Origin: Fidelibacterota bacterium
GTDB lineage: Bacteria; Pseudomonadota; Alphaproteobacteria; Rhodospirillales; Rhodospirillaceae
Length of the DNA: 45,575 nt
Direction: 5' to 3'
Assembly: GCA_947475895.1 (NCBI GenBank)
Contig: CANJMF010000023.1
Span: 1 to 45,575 of the forward strand
Shown here: one piece after another, positions 1-7,796 of the stretch
How the letters are laid out: every line of letters begins with the position of its first letter
How positions within the stretch are numbered: the stretch's first letter is position 1
The notes under the pieces: model-generated
Databases searched by the model: none
Told to the model about the DNA's origin: nothing
What the model saw: only the letters and a program-made list of their open reading frames with translations
Position numbers and translations under genes: made by a program

Positions 1-108
1 CACTACAACACCAAGCGGCCCCATTCAGCGCTCGGCTATAGGCCACCGGCGCCGGTGGCCTATAGCCCGATTCCAACACCACTCGAACAAAGCAAAGTCA
101 TGCAGTAG
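1..108 (+). CDS. IS3-family transposase, C-terminal fragment (5' end outside window)
   Basis: The window opens inside this reading frame, and only the last 35 residues before TAG are present. They start HYNTKRPHSALGYRPPAP, the conserved tail that follows the catalytic Glu of the IS3-family DDE transposase (OrfB). The catalytic D, D and E residues lie outside the window. The family call rests on this tail motif. The sequence differs from the IS3-type tail at the right end of the window, so the two are different elements or well-diverged copies. Confidence 0.85.
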   Translation, partial: HYNTKRPHSALGYRPPAPVAYSPIPTPLEQSKVMQ

Positions 109-129
109 ACTAACATCTCGACTGGTACA
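109..129 (+). mobile_element. Terminal end of the left IS3-family element
   Basis: Right after the transposase stop the sequence ACTAACATCTCGACTGGTACA resembles the corresponding stretch at the other window end (ACTAACATTCCAATCGGACCA read on the minus strand). IS3 elements end in CA, so the boundary is placed at 129. This is inferred by comparing the two ends. The outer inverted repeat and the target duplication cannot be checked because the other end of the element is missing. Confidence 0.55.
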
Positions 130-603
130 GAAAATCGGTCAGGTCACGCAGGTCTTGAACAGGCGGCTAGAGAAAAAGGACTGTCGGTGGTCGTGACCGG
201 TGTTGTGGAACGCGCGTATATGCCGGCGCACGTGGCGGCGTTCGATATTGCCGTGCAACCCAAAGCGACGGAATATGCATCGCCCTTGAAGGCGTTCGAA
301 TACATGGGCCTCGCGCGCGCCATTATCGCGCCGGCGCAAATGAACATCCGCGAAATATTCACCGATAACGTCGACGCGCTGTTGTTCGCGCCCGACGATC
401 GCGCGTCGTTCTGTGCGGTCTTGCGCCGGATGATCGAGGACGCGGGTCTGCGCGCGCGCCTCGGTGCGGCGGCCGCCGCGTCAATTCATGCGCGTGACTT
501 CACGTGGGACGGCAACGCCCGGCGCATCACGGCAGCCATGGCCGAGCTTGCCGCGCGCAAGCCTACGGTCGGTGATCTCCAATCTGCTGACATTGCGCCC
601 TAG
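130..603 (+). pseudogene. Glycosyltransferase family 4, C-terminal half, cut by IS3
   Basis: An open frame begins directly at the IS end with no start codon and runs to TAG at 601-603. The first in-frame start-like codon is GTG at 187. The protein matches the nucleotide-sugar-binding Rossmann domain of GT4 (GT-B fold) enzymes: a TGVVERAYMPAHVAAFDIAV stretch corresponds to the usual TGxVxxxxxPxxxAxxDxxV, and SPLKAFEYMGLARAIIAP is the donor-binding ExxxxxE-type loop (Glu upstream in TEYASP, Glu in FEYM). The acceptor-binding N-terminal domain is absent, so the enzyme should be inactive. With the following YdcF/ElyC-like gene it suggests a cell-surface polysaccharide locus to the left. Confidence 0.75.
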
Positions 604-639
604 CTCTGCCAAGCTCGTCGTTCCCATTGTGGAGCGACG

Positions 640-1395
640 ATGTACGACACGCTGAAGAACCTGGTCCTGCCCCCGACGAGCCTCGTCTGTGTGCTCGCTA
701 TCGGGCTTGGGCTGGCGGCGGCGGGCCGCCGGAGGGCGGGGTGGGCGGTCATGTTCCTGGGAACCGTGCTGTTCTATGGCCTCTGCACGCCGTATGTGGC
801 GAACCGGCTCAATGGCGCGGTTCAGACGATTCCCGCTCTGTCGGACGAAGCGGCGCGTAAGTCCGAAGCACAAGCCATTGTGGTCTTATCCGGCGGTTTC
901 ATGGCCAATGCGCCCGAGTACGGCGAAGACGTCGTCGATCACGTCACGCTTCAACGTCTGAGATACGCCGCGCATTTACAGCGACTGACGAACCTGCCGG
1001 TGCTGACGTCCGGCGGACAGCTGGATCGGGCGCACATTTCGTTGGCGGCGATGATGAAGCATGCGCTGGAAAACGATTTCGGTGTACCGGTAATGTGGAC
1101 CGAAGATAACTCAGCGGACACTTACGAAAATGCAGCGCGCAGTGCGGCGATCCTCAAGCCCGCCGGCATCACGCGCGTACTACTTGTGACCCACGCTGCC
1201 CATATGCCGCGCAGCGTCGCGGTCTTTACGGCGGCAGGGCTTATTGTCGTGCCCGCGCCGACGGCTTTCCTGCCGCCACTCCACATGACGGCAAGCGACT
1301 TCTCGCCAAGCCTCAGTGCGTTCGCGGATAGTTTTTATGGGTTCTACGAGCTGCTCGGTACGGGTTGGTACGCCCTGCGCCACCGCACCCCTTAA
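640..1395 (+). CDS. YdcF/ElyC/SanA-like DUF218 membrane protein
   Basis: Protein of 251 residues starting at ATG 640, 36 bases after the broken glycosyltransferase. Two hydrophobic segments lie at about residues 15-28 and 36-56 and are followed by a soluble DUF218 domain. Visible family motifs are AIVVLSGG near residue 80, the SADTYENA motif around residue 160 and VLLVTHAAHMPRS around 180, the acidic and histidine-containing pattern of the ElyC/YdcF fold. ElyC-like proteins are linked to lipid-carrier and envelope polysaccharide metabolism; the exact reaction is not settled. A strong hairpin terminator follows, so it is probably the last gene of the interrupted polysaccharide operon. Confidence 0.85.
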   Translation: MYDTLKNLVLPPTSLVCVLAIGLGLAAAGRRRAGWAVMFLGTVLFYGLCTPYVANRLNGAVQTIPALSDEAARKSEAQAIVVLSGGFMANAPEYGEDVVDHVTLQRLRYAAHLQRLTNLPVLTSGGQLDRAHISLAAMMKHALENDFGVPVMWTEDNSADTYENAARSAAILKPAGITRVLLVTHAAHMPRSVAVFTAAGLIVVPAPTAFLPPLHMTASDFSPSLSAFADSFYGFYELLGTGWYALRHRTP

Positions 1396-1401
1396 AAAGC
1401 C

Positions 1402-1438
1402 AAGAGAACCTTCCGAAGGGGGGCGGAAGGTCCTCTTT
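1402..1438 (+). terminator. Rho-independent terminator after the DUF218 gene
   Basis: Inverted repeat with arms AGAGAACCTTCC and GGAAGGTCCTCT (one mismatch) around a G-rich loop, then a short T run. It begins seven bases after the stop codon of the DUF218 gene. Confidence 0.75.
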
Positions 1439-1542
1439 AGGCTGAAGAATCCCGGGCGGCCGGTGGGGGGGGGGACGGAACCGCTGCGGGACTGACATCA
1501 TAACGAGATCACAAAAAGAATGTTCGATGAGCGCAGAGATAA

Positions 1543-2268
1543 TTAATGCAGCGGTGTAATCCGCTGCGTGATCTCTACTCCCGCGTGATCGATGACCGGA
1601 ACCGTGAACATCACTGCCGTCAGCGAGCCATGCGACTTCGTTTGCACGCTGGAATCGGCGTTAATCCGTTGCGCGAGCGCACGGATTATTGCGAGGCGCC
1701 GATTGGACGTGCCGGGTTTAGCAAAGCCGTTCACGTTTTCGCTAACGGCCAGAATCCAGTCGCCGCCTTTATGTCGCATTGTCACGTTGACCGTCGCTCC
1801 CGGCGTACGGGCTATCTGGCTATGTGCGATGTCAGAAAGAAGCGATTCGAGCAATTCACCCAAACACGACAGGATATCGGCAGGAATTAGTCCACTATCG
1901 ACATCGAACAAGCAACCGATCCGCCGCCAGTTGAGAAATTCCGTCTGGCACCTTTTGCAAATAGCAAAAATATAGGCGCAGGCATCGATAGGCTCGTCGG
2001 TGAAGGCGAGACGCGATGTTGAACTCTTGTTCTCCTTCTGTGCGCGCCGCGCTCGTGATGGAGCGATGGGGGACTGTACAGGGAGATTTTTTGCGTCGCT
2101 CGTTGTGGAGTGCCGATAGATGGTGTTTTTCGGAAGCCGTCGTTGGGCTGGCAGCTTCGGCCGTGTGTAAACCATTTTTGACAGTCCTGAATCATCGACA
2201 TAGATCGAGGACACAGAGCAAACCGCGTGCCACTTGTGAATATTGGCGGAAAGCCTCGTGATTAGCAT
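1543..2268 (-). CDS. Orphan histidine-kinase-like ATPase-domain protein
   Basis: Protein of 241 residues. The first 90 residues are basic, Ser/Pro-rich and unlike any domain I recognise. From about residue 115 it resembles the dimerisation and HATPase part of sensor kinases related to ChpT or the HWE group: an IPADILSCLGELLESLLSDI helix in the N-box position, a GDWILAVSENVNGF segment where DxGxG would be, and a terminal GSLTAVMFTVPV strand. The glycine-rich ATP lid is weak and no clear phospho-accepting His is seen, so it may be a degenerate kinase or phosphotransferase. No clear Shine-Dalgarno precedes ATG 2268, so the true start may be inside. It is divergent from the XRE gene. Confidence 0.55.
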   Translation of the reverse strand: MLITRLSANIHKWHAVCSVSSIYVDDSGLSKMVYTRPKLPAQRRLPKNTIYRHSTTSDAKNLPVQSPIAPSRARRAQKENKSSTSRLAFTDEPIDACAYIFAICKRCQTEFLNWRRIGCLFDVDSGLIPADILSCLGELLESLLSDIAHSQIARTPGATVNVTMRHKGGDWILAVSENVNGFAKPGTSNRRLAIIRALAQRINADSSVQTKSHGSLTAVMFTVPVIDHAGVEITQRITPLH

Positions 2269-2317
2269 TGACGTGCAAATGGTGCTGTAAAATTCCTGAT
2301 CATGTGCGTGTGCACAT

Positions 2318-2344
2318 TTCCTAACGATTCTGAAGGGTTAGGAA
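2318..2344. promoter_or_regulatory. Inverted repeat between the kinase-like and XRE genes
   Basis: Perfect 8-bp arms TTCCTAAC and GTTAGGAA separated by 11 bases. It sits in the 203-bp divergent gap, 127 bases before the XRE start and 50 bases before the other gene. It may be an operator, for example for the XRE protein itself, or a leader hairpin. The structure is seen; the function is inferred. Confidence 0.45.
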
Positions 2345-2471
2345 CAAAAATTCTCACCTCGCGTTGAACTGGCGTTCGAGATCTTACACGGTGCTCGAGA
2401 TCAGTCGCTCTTCTGGGGAAGTGGCCGCGAGATACGTGCCGAGTTCAGTTTTTTTTACCAGAGGTGCTGCA

Positions 2472-3002
2472 ATGAACTACACACACGACAACGAAGATAT
2501 CGATGAAGACAAAGGCGAACGTTCCGTTCGCGGCCGAATCAACGGGAAACCGAATCCCATCGACGTCCATGTGGGAGGCCGCCTTCGCCTTCGCCGTACA
2601 CTGCTGGGATTGAGTCAGCAAAAAGTCGGTGACGCGCTCGGTCTCACATTTCAGCAAGTGCAAAAGTACGAACGCGGCGCAAACCGCATCGGTGCGAGTC
2701 GCTTGTGGGATTTAAGCGGCGTGTTGGATTGCCCAGTCTCGTTCTTCTTCGAGGAAATGAACTCCGATGCCGCTAATGCGGCGAAGAAGGCGGAGTCGCC
2801 CGTCAACGATATCGGCGATCCGATGAGCCGGCGCGAAACGCTCGATCTCGTGCGGGCTTACTACCGAATCACTGAAGAGCCCGTGCGTCGCAGAATCTAT
2901 GAATTGACGAAGTCTTTAGGCGCGGCCGATAGCGTTATGCAAAAACCCGAAATGGATAAATCGACGGAAACGTCGGATGAGGCCGCTAATCCTCAGATGT
3001 GA
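2472..3002 (+). CDS. XRE-family helix-turn-helix transcriptional regulator
   Basis: Start at ATG 2472 with Shine-Dalgarno-like AGAGG just upstream; a longer in-frame extension to 2364 lacks one and is low-complexity. The 176-residue protein has a Cro/CI-type HTH at about residues 33-90: GGRLRLRRTLLGLSQQKVG, then LTFQQVQKYERGANRIGASR as the recognition helix, then LSGVLDCPVSFFFEE. This is a common alphaproteobacterial type. The C-terminal half (about 105-150) contains a RRETLDLVRAYYRI helix that may mediate oligomerisation. The last 25 residues are acidic and polar. It is divergent from the kinase-like gene and overlaps the next minus-strand gene by 10 bases at the 3' ends. Confidence 0.88.
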   Translation: MNYTHDNEDIDEDKGERSVRGRINGKPNPIDVHVGGRLRLRRTLLGLSQQKVGDALGLTFQQVQKYERGANRIGASRLWDLSGVLDCPVSFFFEEMNSDAANAAKKAESPVNDIGDPMSRRETLDLVRAYYRITEEPVRRRIYELTKSLGAADSVMQKPEMDKSTETSDEAANPQM

Positions 3003-3391
3003 GGCGCGTCTGACGGGTCTACCGCCACCGCGAAAGTTTCAGTGCTTGCCGAAGCCACCCCAGGCTGAGCGGGGCGGAATGAAGCGAACACGGCGCCCAT
3101 GACTGTTGATACGCCGAGTCCGACAATGACTCCCGCTGCGGCAATGCCAATGCTTGTCGCAGCGGAGTCAAAGAAGCTTGCGACAGCAACTCCGATTGCG
3201 GAGACCACGATCGCAGTCATCTTTACGAGTCCGCTGACTGTATCGACATGCATTGGTGCGCATCCAATCGTTGAAGGTTTCGATCTCCGCGATAACGCAA
3301 CGCGCGCGGTGAAAGAGATTATGCGCAGAGTGACTTGTGGAATCAATACTAATGCGAGAAAAATCGTACACGCGAGTTGTGCCAGGCACAC
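2993..3391 (-). CDS. Hypothetical small membrane protein
   Basis: Open frame of 132 residues from GTG 3391, with no obvious Shine-Dalgarno. Three hydrophobic stretches are visible: residues 3-27, 56-75 and 79-104, the last two Gly/Ala/Val-rich like a hairpin pair. I recognise no family. A shorter version from the ATG at about 3253 would keep only the last two segments. It converges on the XRE gene with a 10-base overlap. It could be a chance open frame, but the clustering of hydrophobic segments and a stop next to the neighbour's stop favour a real gene. Confidence 0.4.
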   Translation of the reverse strand: MCLAQLACTIFLALVLIPQVTLRIISFTARVALSRRSKPSTIGCAPMHVDTVSGLVKMTAIVVSAIGVAVASFFDSAATSIGIAAAGVIVGLGVSTVMGAVFASFRPAQPGVASASTETFAVAVDPSDAPHI

Positions 3392-3501
3392 CAGTTGCGC
3401 GTAGGAAGACGTAAAATCAAATTTATTCGATACTTAGCGCAACTAATTCGGAATTCGCCGCAATGATTCCAAACCGCCGTTTGTAAAAAAATTATACAAA
3501 G

Positions 3502-5436
3502 TTACGCGGTAGGTGTCGTGTCCTCCGCGACGCGGTATCCCATCAACATTCCGCGTTCTTCAAGCGCACGCAAAATAATCGCCGCTGCGATTTCAGCAGA
3601 CTGCTTCGTTGTTTCGATGGTGATCTCGGGATTTTCGGGGCGTTCGTACGGCGACGTGATGCCGGTGAAGTTTTCGATTTCGCCCGCCCGCGCTTTTTTG
3701 TAGAGACCTTTACGATCGCGCTTCTCGGCTTCTCCGACCGGAGTGTCGACAAAGATTTCGAGGAATTCGCCGTCTGCCATCAATTCCCGTGCCATGCGCC
3801 GTTCCGCACGGAACGGGGAGATAAATGACACCAGTACGATCAAGCCGGCGTCGACCATGAGTTTCGAGACTTCGCCCACGCGACGGATGTTTTCGACCCG
3901 ATCTGTATCAGCAAATCCCAGATCGCGGTTAAGGCCGTGGCGGACGTTGTCGCCGTCGAGGAGGTAGGTGTGGCGGCCGAGCGCATAGAGCTGCTTTTCG
4001 ACGAGATTGGCGATGGTCGACTTGCCGGCGCCTGATAAACCGGTAAACCAGAGCACGCATGCTTTCTGACGCTTTAGGGCCGCGCGCGCCGTTTTGTTCA
4101 CGTCGACGGCTTGCCAGTGAATGTTTTCCGCGCGGCGCAACGCCGTGTGGATCATGCCGGCACCAACCGTGGTATTCGTGAGGCGGTCAATAAAGATGAA
4201 GCCGCCGCCGTCGCGGTTCTCTTCATAAGGATCGAACGGAATGGGATGGTCGAGCGCGAGATTTACCGAGCCGATCTCGTTCAGTTCCAACGTCGTCGCC
4301 GCCAATTTCTCCAGCGTGTTGACGTTGACCTTGTGTTTGATCTCGGTGATCGTCGCCGACACGGTTTTTGCGCCGATCTTCATTAAGTAAGGACGGCCGG
4401 GCAGCAAATGCTCTTCGTTCATCCACACCAAAGTGGCGTTCAACTGATCGGCCACTGCGGGCAACGATACAGGCGTCGAAAGTACATCTCCGCGGCTGAT
4501 GTCGATTTCATTTTGCAACGTGATGGTGATCGATTGACCGGCGATGGCTTCGGCCAAGTCACCGTCTTGCGTCACAATGCGCACGACGTGGCTTTCCTTG
4601 CCCGACGGCAGAACGCGGACTTTGTCGCCAGGTCTGATGGAACCGCTGCCAATAGTGCCCGAAAATCCCCGGAAATCGAGATCGGGTCGGTTGACCCACT
4701 GCACCCACATGCGGAAGGGCGCTTGATCGGCAACATCGTCGACCTTCACCGTTTCCAGATGCTGCATAAGCGTGGGGCCCGTGTACCAGGGCATCGCATC
4801 GGTTTCGGTGGTGATGTTGTCGCCCTTAAGGCCCGAGATCGGAATCGCCAACACATTTTCGAAGCCAATTTGTTTGGCGAAGGCGCGATAGTCGGCGACG
4901 ATCTTGTCGAAGACGTCCTGAGAATAGCCAACCAGATCCATCTTATTGACGGCCAGGACGATGTGCTTGATGCCGATCAGCGATACCAGGAACGAGTGGC
5001 GGCGGGTTTGAACCAGCACGCCTTTGCGCGCATCGATCAGAATGACCGCGAGATCGGCGGTAGAGGCGCCGGTGACCATGTTGCGCGTGTACTGCTCGTG
5101 GCCGGGCGTGTCGGCGACGATGAACTTGCGCTTGTCAGTGGAGAAGAAACGGTAGGCGACGTCGATGGTGATGCCTTGCTCGCGTTCGGCAGCGAGGCCA
5201 TCGACCAGCAACGCGAAGTCGATTTCCTGGCCCTGAGTTCCGACTTTTTTAGAATCGCTTTCGAGGGCGGCGAGTTGATCCTCGAAGATCATCTTCGAGT
5301 CATACAGCAGGCGGCCGATCAGCGTAGATTTGCCGTCATCGACGCTGCCGCAGGTAATGAAGCGCAGCAGCCCCTTATTCTGGTGGACCTCCAGATACTT
5401 CAGAATGTCCTTTTCAATGAGGTTGGATACGTCCAC
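3502..5436 (-). CDS. cysNC: Bifunctional sulfate adenylyltransferase GTPase subunit / APS kinase
   Basis: Protein of 644 residues that fuses CysN and CysC. Residues 1-440 are an EF-Tu-like GTPase: [10 protein letters not shown]-loop at 30-38, DTPGHE at 109-114 and NKMD at 164-167. GTP hydrolysis drives formation of adenosine 5'-phosphosulfate (APS) by CysD. From about 455 comes the APS kinase domain with P-loop GLSGAGKST at 466-474, the [12 protein letters not shown] motif and an ISPF segment, which phosphorylates APS to PAPS. The start is GTG, sharing one base with the cysD stop (TAGTG), so translation is probably coupled. Length and domain order match NodQ/CysNC proteins. Confidence 0.97.
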   Translation of the reverse strand: MDVSNLIEKDILKYLEVHQNKGLLRFITCGSVDDGKSTLIGRLLYDSKMIFEDQLAALESDSKKVGTQGQEIDFALLVDGLAAEREQGITIDVAYRFFSTDKRKFIVADTPGHEQYTRNMVTGASTADLAVILIDARKGVLVQTRRHSFLVSLIGIKHIVLAVNKMDLVGYSQDVFDKIVADYRAFAKQIGFENVLAIPISGLKGDNITTETDAMPWYTGPTLMQHLETVKVDDVADQAPFRMWVQWVNRPDLDFRGFSGTIGSGSIRPGDKVRVLPSGKESHVVRIVTQDGDLAEAIAGQSITITLQNEIDISRGDVLSTPVSLPAVADQLNATLVWMNEEHLLPGRPYLMKIGAKTVSATITEIKHKVNVNTLEKLAATTLELNEIGSVNLALDHPIPFDPYEENRDGGGFIFIDRLTNTTVGAGMIHTALRRAENIHWQAVDVNKTARAALKRQKACVLWFTGLSGAGKSTIANLVEKQLYALGRHTYLLDGDNVRHGLNRDLGFADTDRVENIRRVGEVSKLMVDAGLIVLVSFISPFRAERRMARELMADGEFLEIFVDTPVGEAEKRDRKGLYKKARAGEIENFTGITSPYERPENPEITIETTKQSAEIAAAIILRALEERGMLMGYRVAEDTTPTA

Positions 5437-6338
5437 TAGAAGTATCCTTCCTGCTTCTTCTTCTCCATCGATGCGGCTTGATCGTGGTCAATGATGCGGC
5501 CTTGGCGCTCGGAGCTTTTGGTCAACAGCATTTCTTGAATGATATCGGGCAATGTCGCGGCTTCGCTTTCCACTGCGCCGGTCAACGGGTAACAGCCCAA
5601 CGTGCGGAAACGCACGCTCTTCATCATTGGCTTTTCGCCGGGACGCAGCGGCATGCGCTCGTCATCCACCATGATGAGGGTGCCGTTGCGTTCCACCACA
5701 GGACGTACGGCCGAATAGTACAACGGCACGATTGGGATCTTCTCAAGGTAGATGTATTGCCAGATGTCCAACTCGGTCCAATTGGAGATTGGGAACACGC
5801 GGATGCTCTCGCCTTTGTGCTTGCGCGCATTATATAGGCGCCACAGTTCCGGGCGCTGTTGCTTTGGGTCCCACCGGTGCTGGGTCGAGCGGAACGAGAA
5901 GATGCGTTCCTTGGCGCGGGACTTTTCCTCGTCGCGTCGGGCACCACCGAAAGCCGCGTCGAATTGATACTTGTCCAGGGCCTGTTTCAGGCCTTCGGTT
6001 TTCCACATGTCGGTATGCAGCGCCGAACCATGATCGAAGGGGTTGATGTTTTTCGCCTTGGCTTCGGGGTTCTGATAAACCAGCAGTTCGAATCCCAGTT
6101 CCTTGGCCATGCGCTCGCGCATCTCGTACATGGCTTTGAACTTCCAGGTCGTATCCACGTGCAGCAATGGGAACGGGGGCTTCGATGGATAAAACGCCTT
6201 CGCCGCCAGATGCAGCATCACGGCGCTATCTTTGCCGATGGAATAGAGCATGACGGGGTTTTCGCACTCAGCGACAACCTCGCGCATGATGTGGATGCTC
6301 TCGGCTTCAAGACGTTGAAGGTTGTTCAGATGGGACAT
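5436..6338 (-). CDS. cysD: Sulfate adenylyltransferase subunit 2
   Basis: ATP sulfurylase catalytic subunit of 300 residues that forms APS from ATP and sulfate with CysN. The start chosen is the ATG that gives [20 protein letters not shown], the usual N-terminus; a longer frame to 6461 adds 41 unrelated residues. The PP-loop SIGKDS is at residues 33-38. Further family marks are [29 protein letters not shown] and the C-terminal QEGYF. First gene of a two-gene operon with cysNC, divergent from the siroheme and sulfite-reduction genes. Confidence 0.97.
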   Translation of the reverse strand: MSHLNNLQRLEAESIHIMREVVAECENPVMLYSIGKDSAVMLHLAAKAFYPSKPPFPLLHVDTTWKFKAMYEMRERMAKELGFELLVYQNPEAKAKNINPFDHGSALHTDMWKTEGLKQALDKYQFDAAFGGARRDEEKSRAKERIFSFRSTQHRWDPKQQRPELWRLYNARKHKGESIRVFPISNWTELDIWQYIYLEKIPIVPLYYSAVRPVVERNGTLIMVDDERMPLRPGEKPMMKSVRFRTLGCYPLTGAVESEAATLPDIIQEMLLTKSSERQGRIIDHDQAASMEKKKQEGYF

Positions 6339-6675
6339 CGCGCCAGACGGTGATAAGTTCGAAAAGGACGTTTGCGGACAACAGCAAAGGACACGCCGGC
6401 CAGGATGGCCGCGTGCGCCTTTAATCGTGTGGCGGGTTATATAGAGTGCCCGGGTGGGCACCGCCTGCTATCTAGGGCCGCGAAGGCGGAATTGCGCGAT
6501 ACGAGAATATAATCCTATAAATAAGCGACACCGTAGGTAATTTTTGCGGCCTAAAGCCCGTAATGTTGCGGAAGCGGAGAATAATGTTCCGTTTTTGCCC
6601 TGTCCGACTTATCTCTACTTCTCACAGCGCGCGGAGTTTGCTCCGGGCGTGATCCTTATTGGCGAAAGGCTTTTC
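6339..6675. promoter_or_regulatory. Divergent cysD / cobA control region
   Basis: A 337-bp gene-free gap between the two arms of the sulfur regulon. On the plus strand TATAAT stands at 6508-6513 as a candidate -10 box, without a convincing -35. On the minus strand a TATATAAC stretch near 6436-6443 could serve cysD. A GGCCA/TGGCC hairpin lies in the cysD leader near 6397-6409. I recognise no riboswitch and no clear activator site. The shared position suggests joint sulfur-dependent control, which is inference. Confidence 0.4.
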
Positions 6676-7470
6676 GTGGCGACTTTCGATGCATTGTCCA
6701 ACTCCGGCAAACGCCCGCCCTTAGGCCGGGTGACGCTGGTGGGCGCCGGTCCGGGCGACCCGGAGCTTTTGACGCGCAAAGGATATAAGGCGCTGCAGAA
6801 GGCCGACGTGGTGTTTTTCGACGATCTGGTGTCGCCGGATATCATCGACATCCTTCCGGAAACCACGCGCTGCATTTATGTGGGCAAGCCGCAAGGCACG
6901 CCGCATATCGCCCAGGAAGATATCAGCGCGCAAATGATTGCCGCCGTGCGCTCGGGCGAAAATGTCGTGCGCCTGAAGGGCGGCGATCCCATGGTGTTCG
7001 GCCGTAGCGGCGAGGAAATCGAAACGTTGCGCGCGGCCGGGATTGAGGTCGACGTGGTGCCCGGCATCACGGCCGCGACCGGTGCGGCGGCATCGACGCG
7101 CATTTCGCTCACGCACCGTGATTATTCTGCGCAGGTGAGTTTCGTCACCGCCGTGCGGCGCGAGCGCACGCTCGCCGATATTCGCGGGCTGGCCGGCGTC
7201 GGTAAGACGCTGGTGGTCTACATGGGCATTAATCGTGCTGCGGCACTGACCGAAGCCTTGAAAGCCGACGGCGTATCGAAAGATTTGTTTGTCGCGATTG
7301 TCGAGAATGCAACCCGCGCCAACGAACGCGTTGTCGTGACCACGGTGGCAGAGTTGGCGCCTACGATCGTGCGCGAGAATATTCATAGCCCCGCTCTATT
7401 TATTGTCGGCGACGTGGTGCGGACGTATCAGCCCGCCGTTGTTTCTGAACACCATTCTCAAAACGTTTAA
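6676..7470 (+). CDS. cobA: Uroporphyrinogen-III C-methyltransferase (SUMT)
   Basis: S-adenosylmethionine-dependent methylation of uroporphyrinogen III at C2 and C7 to precorrin-2, the first step of siroheme synthesis. I place the start at GTG 6676, preceded by GAAAGG at good spacing; an ATG at 6544 in frame adds 44 residues that do not look like the family. Motifs: VTLVGAGPGDPELLTRKG near residue 18, VVFFDDLVSP, VRLKGGDPMVFGRSGEE around residue 100, and VVPGITAATGAAA. These are the SAM and substrate loops of the tetrapyrrole methylase family. It is the stand-alone C-terminal half of CysG; the dehydrogenase half is a separate gene 5 kb downstream. Confidence 0.95.
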   Translation: MATFDALSNSGKRPPLGRVTLVGAGPGDPELLTRKGYKALQKADVVFFDDLVSPDIIDILPETTRCIYVGKPQGTPHIAQEDISAQMIAAVRSGENVVRLKGGDPMVFGRSGEEIETLRAAGIEVDVVPGITAATGAAASTRISLTHRDYSAQVSFVTAVRRERTLADIRGLAGVGKTLVVYMGINRAAALTEALKADGVSKDLFVAIVENATRANERVVVTTVAELAPTIVRENIHSPALFIVGDVVRTYQPAVVSEHHSQNV

Positions 7471-7475
7471 GTAAA

Positions 7476-7793
7476 ATGGCCCCACCAAAACCAATTTCAA
7501 AAATTCTCACCGCTAATCGCCTGACAAATGGCGAGACACTTTTTTATGCGGCGTCGGGCACTTGGTCAGCATTCGTTACCGAGGCAAAAATCGTCACGAC
7601 CCAAGAAGGCGTGGACGAGTTGACTAAGATCGGCGCGGATGCTTACGCCGCTAATCAGGTTATCGACGTGAACGTCATCGACGCGACGGCCGACGGCGAT
7701 ATCAAGCCTAAGGATATTCGCGAGATCATTCGCGCAACTGGCCCGACCGTGCGCCTCGATCTCAATAAATCTATGTCGCCCGCTGGAAAGTGA
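7476..7793 (+). CDS. DUF2849 protein of the sulfite-reduction operon
   Basis: Protein of 105 residues, five bases after cobA. It opens with ILTANRLTNGETLFYAASGTW and contains the VDVNVIDAT-like strand (IDVNVIDATADGDIKPKDI), both usual in DUF2849. This small family sits between the SUMT and cysI genes in many alphaproteobacteria. No catalytic residues stand out. Its job is unknown; a role in sulfite reductase assembly or electron transfer is suggested only by gene position. Confidence 0.88.
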   Translation: MAPPKPISKILTANRLTNGETLFYAASGTWSAFVTEAKIVTTQEGVDELTKIGADAYAANQVIDVNVIDATADGDIKPKDIREIIRATGPTVRLDLNKSMSPAGK

Positions 7794-7796
7794 GTC

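Noticed and set aside
4408-5439. 343-codon plus-strand frame over cysNC
   Set aside because: Antisense shadow of a clearly recognised CysN GTPase domain; no motif of its own.
6544-6675. N-terminal extension of CobA from ATG 6544
   Set aside because: The 44 added residues do not resemble the family and lack a ribosome site; GTG 6676 has GAAAGG and gives the usual length.
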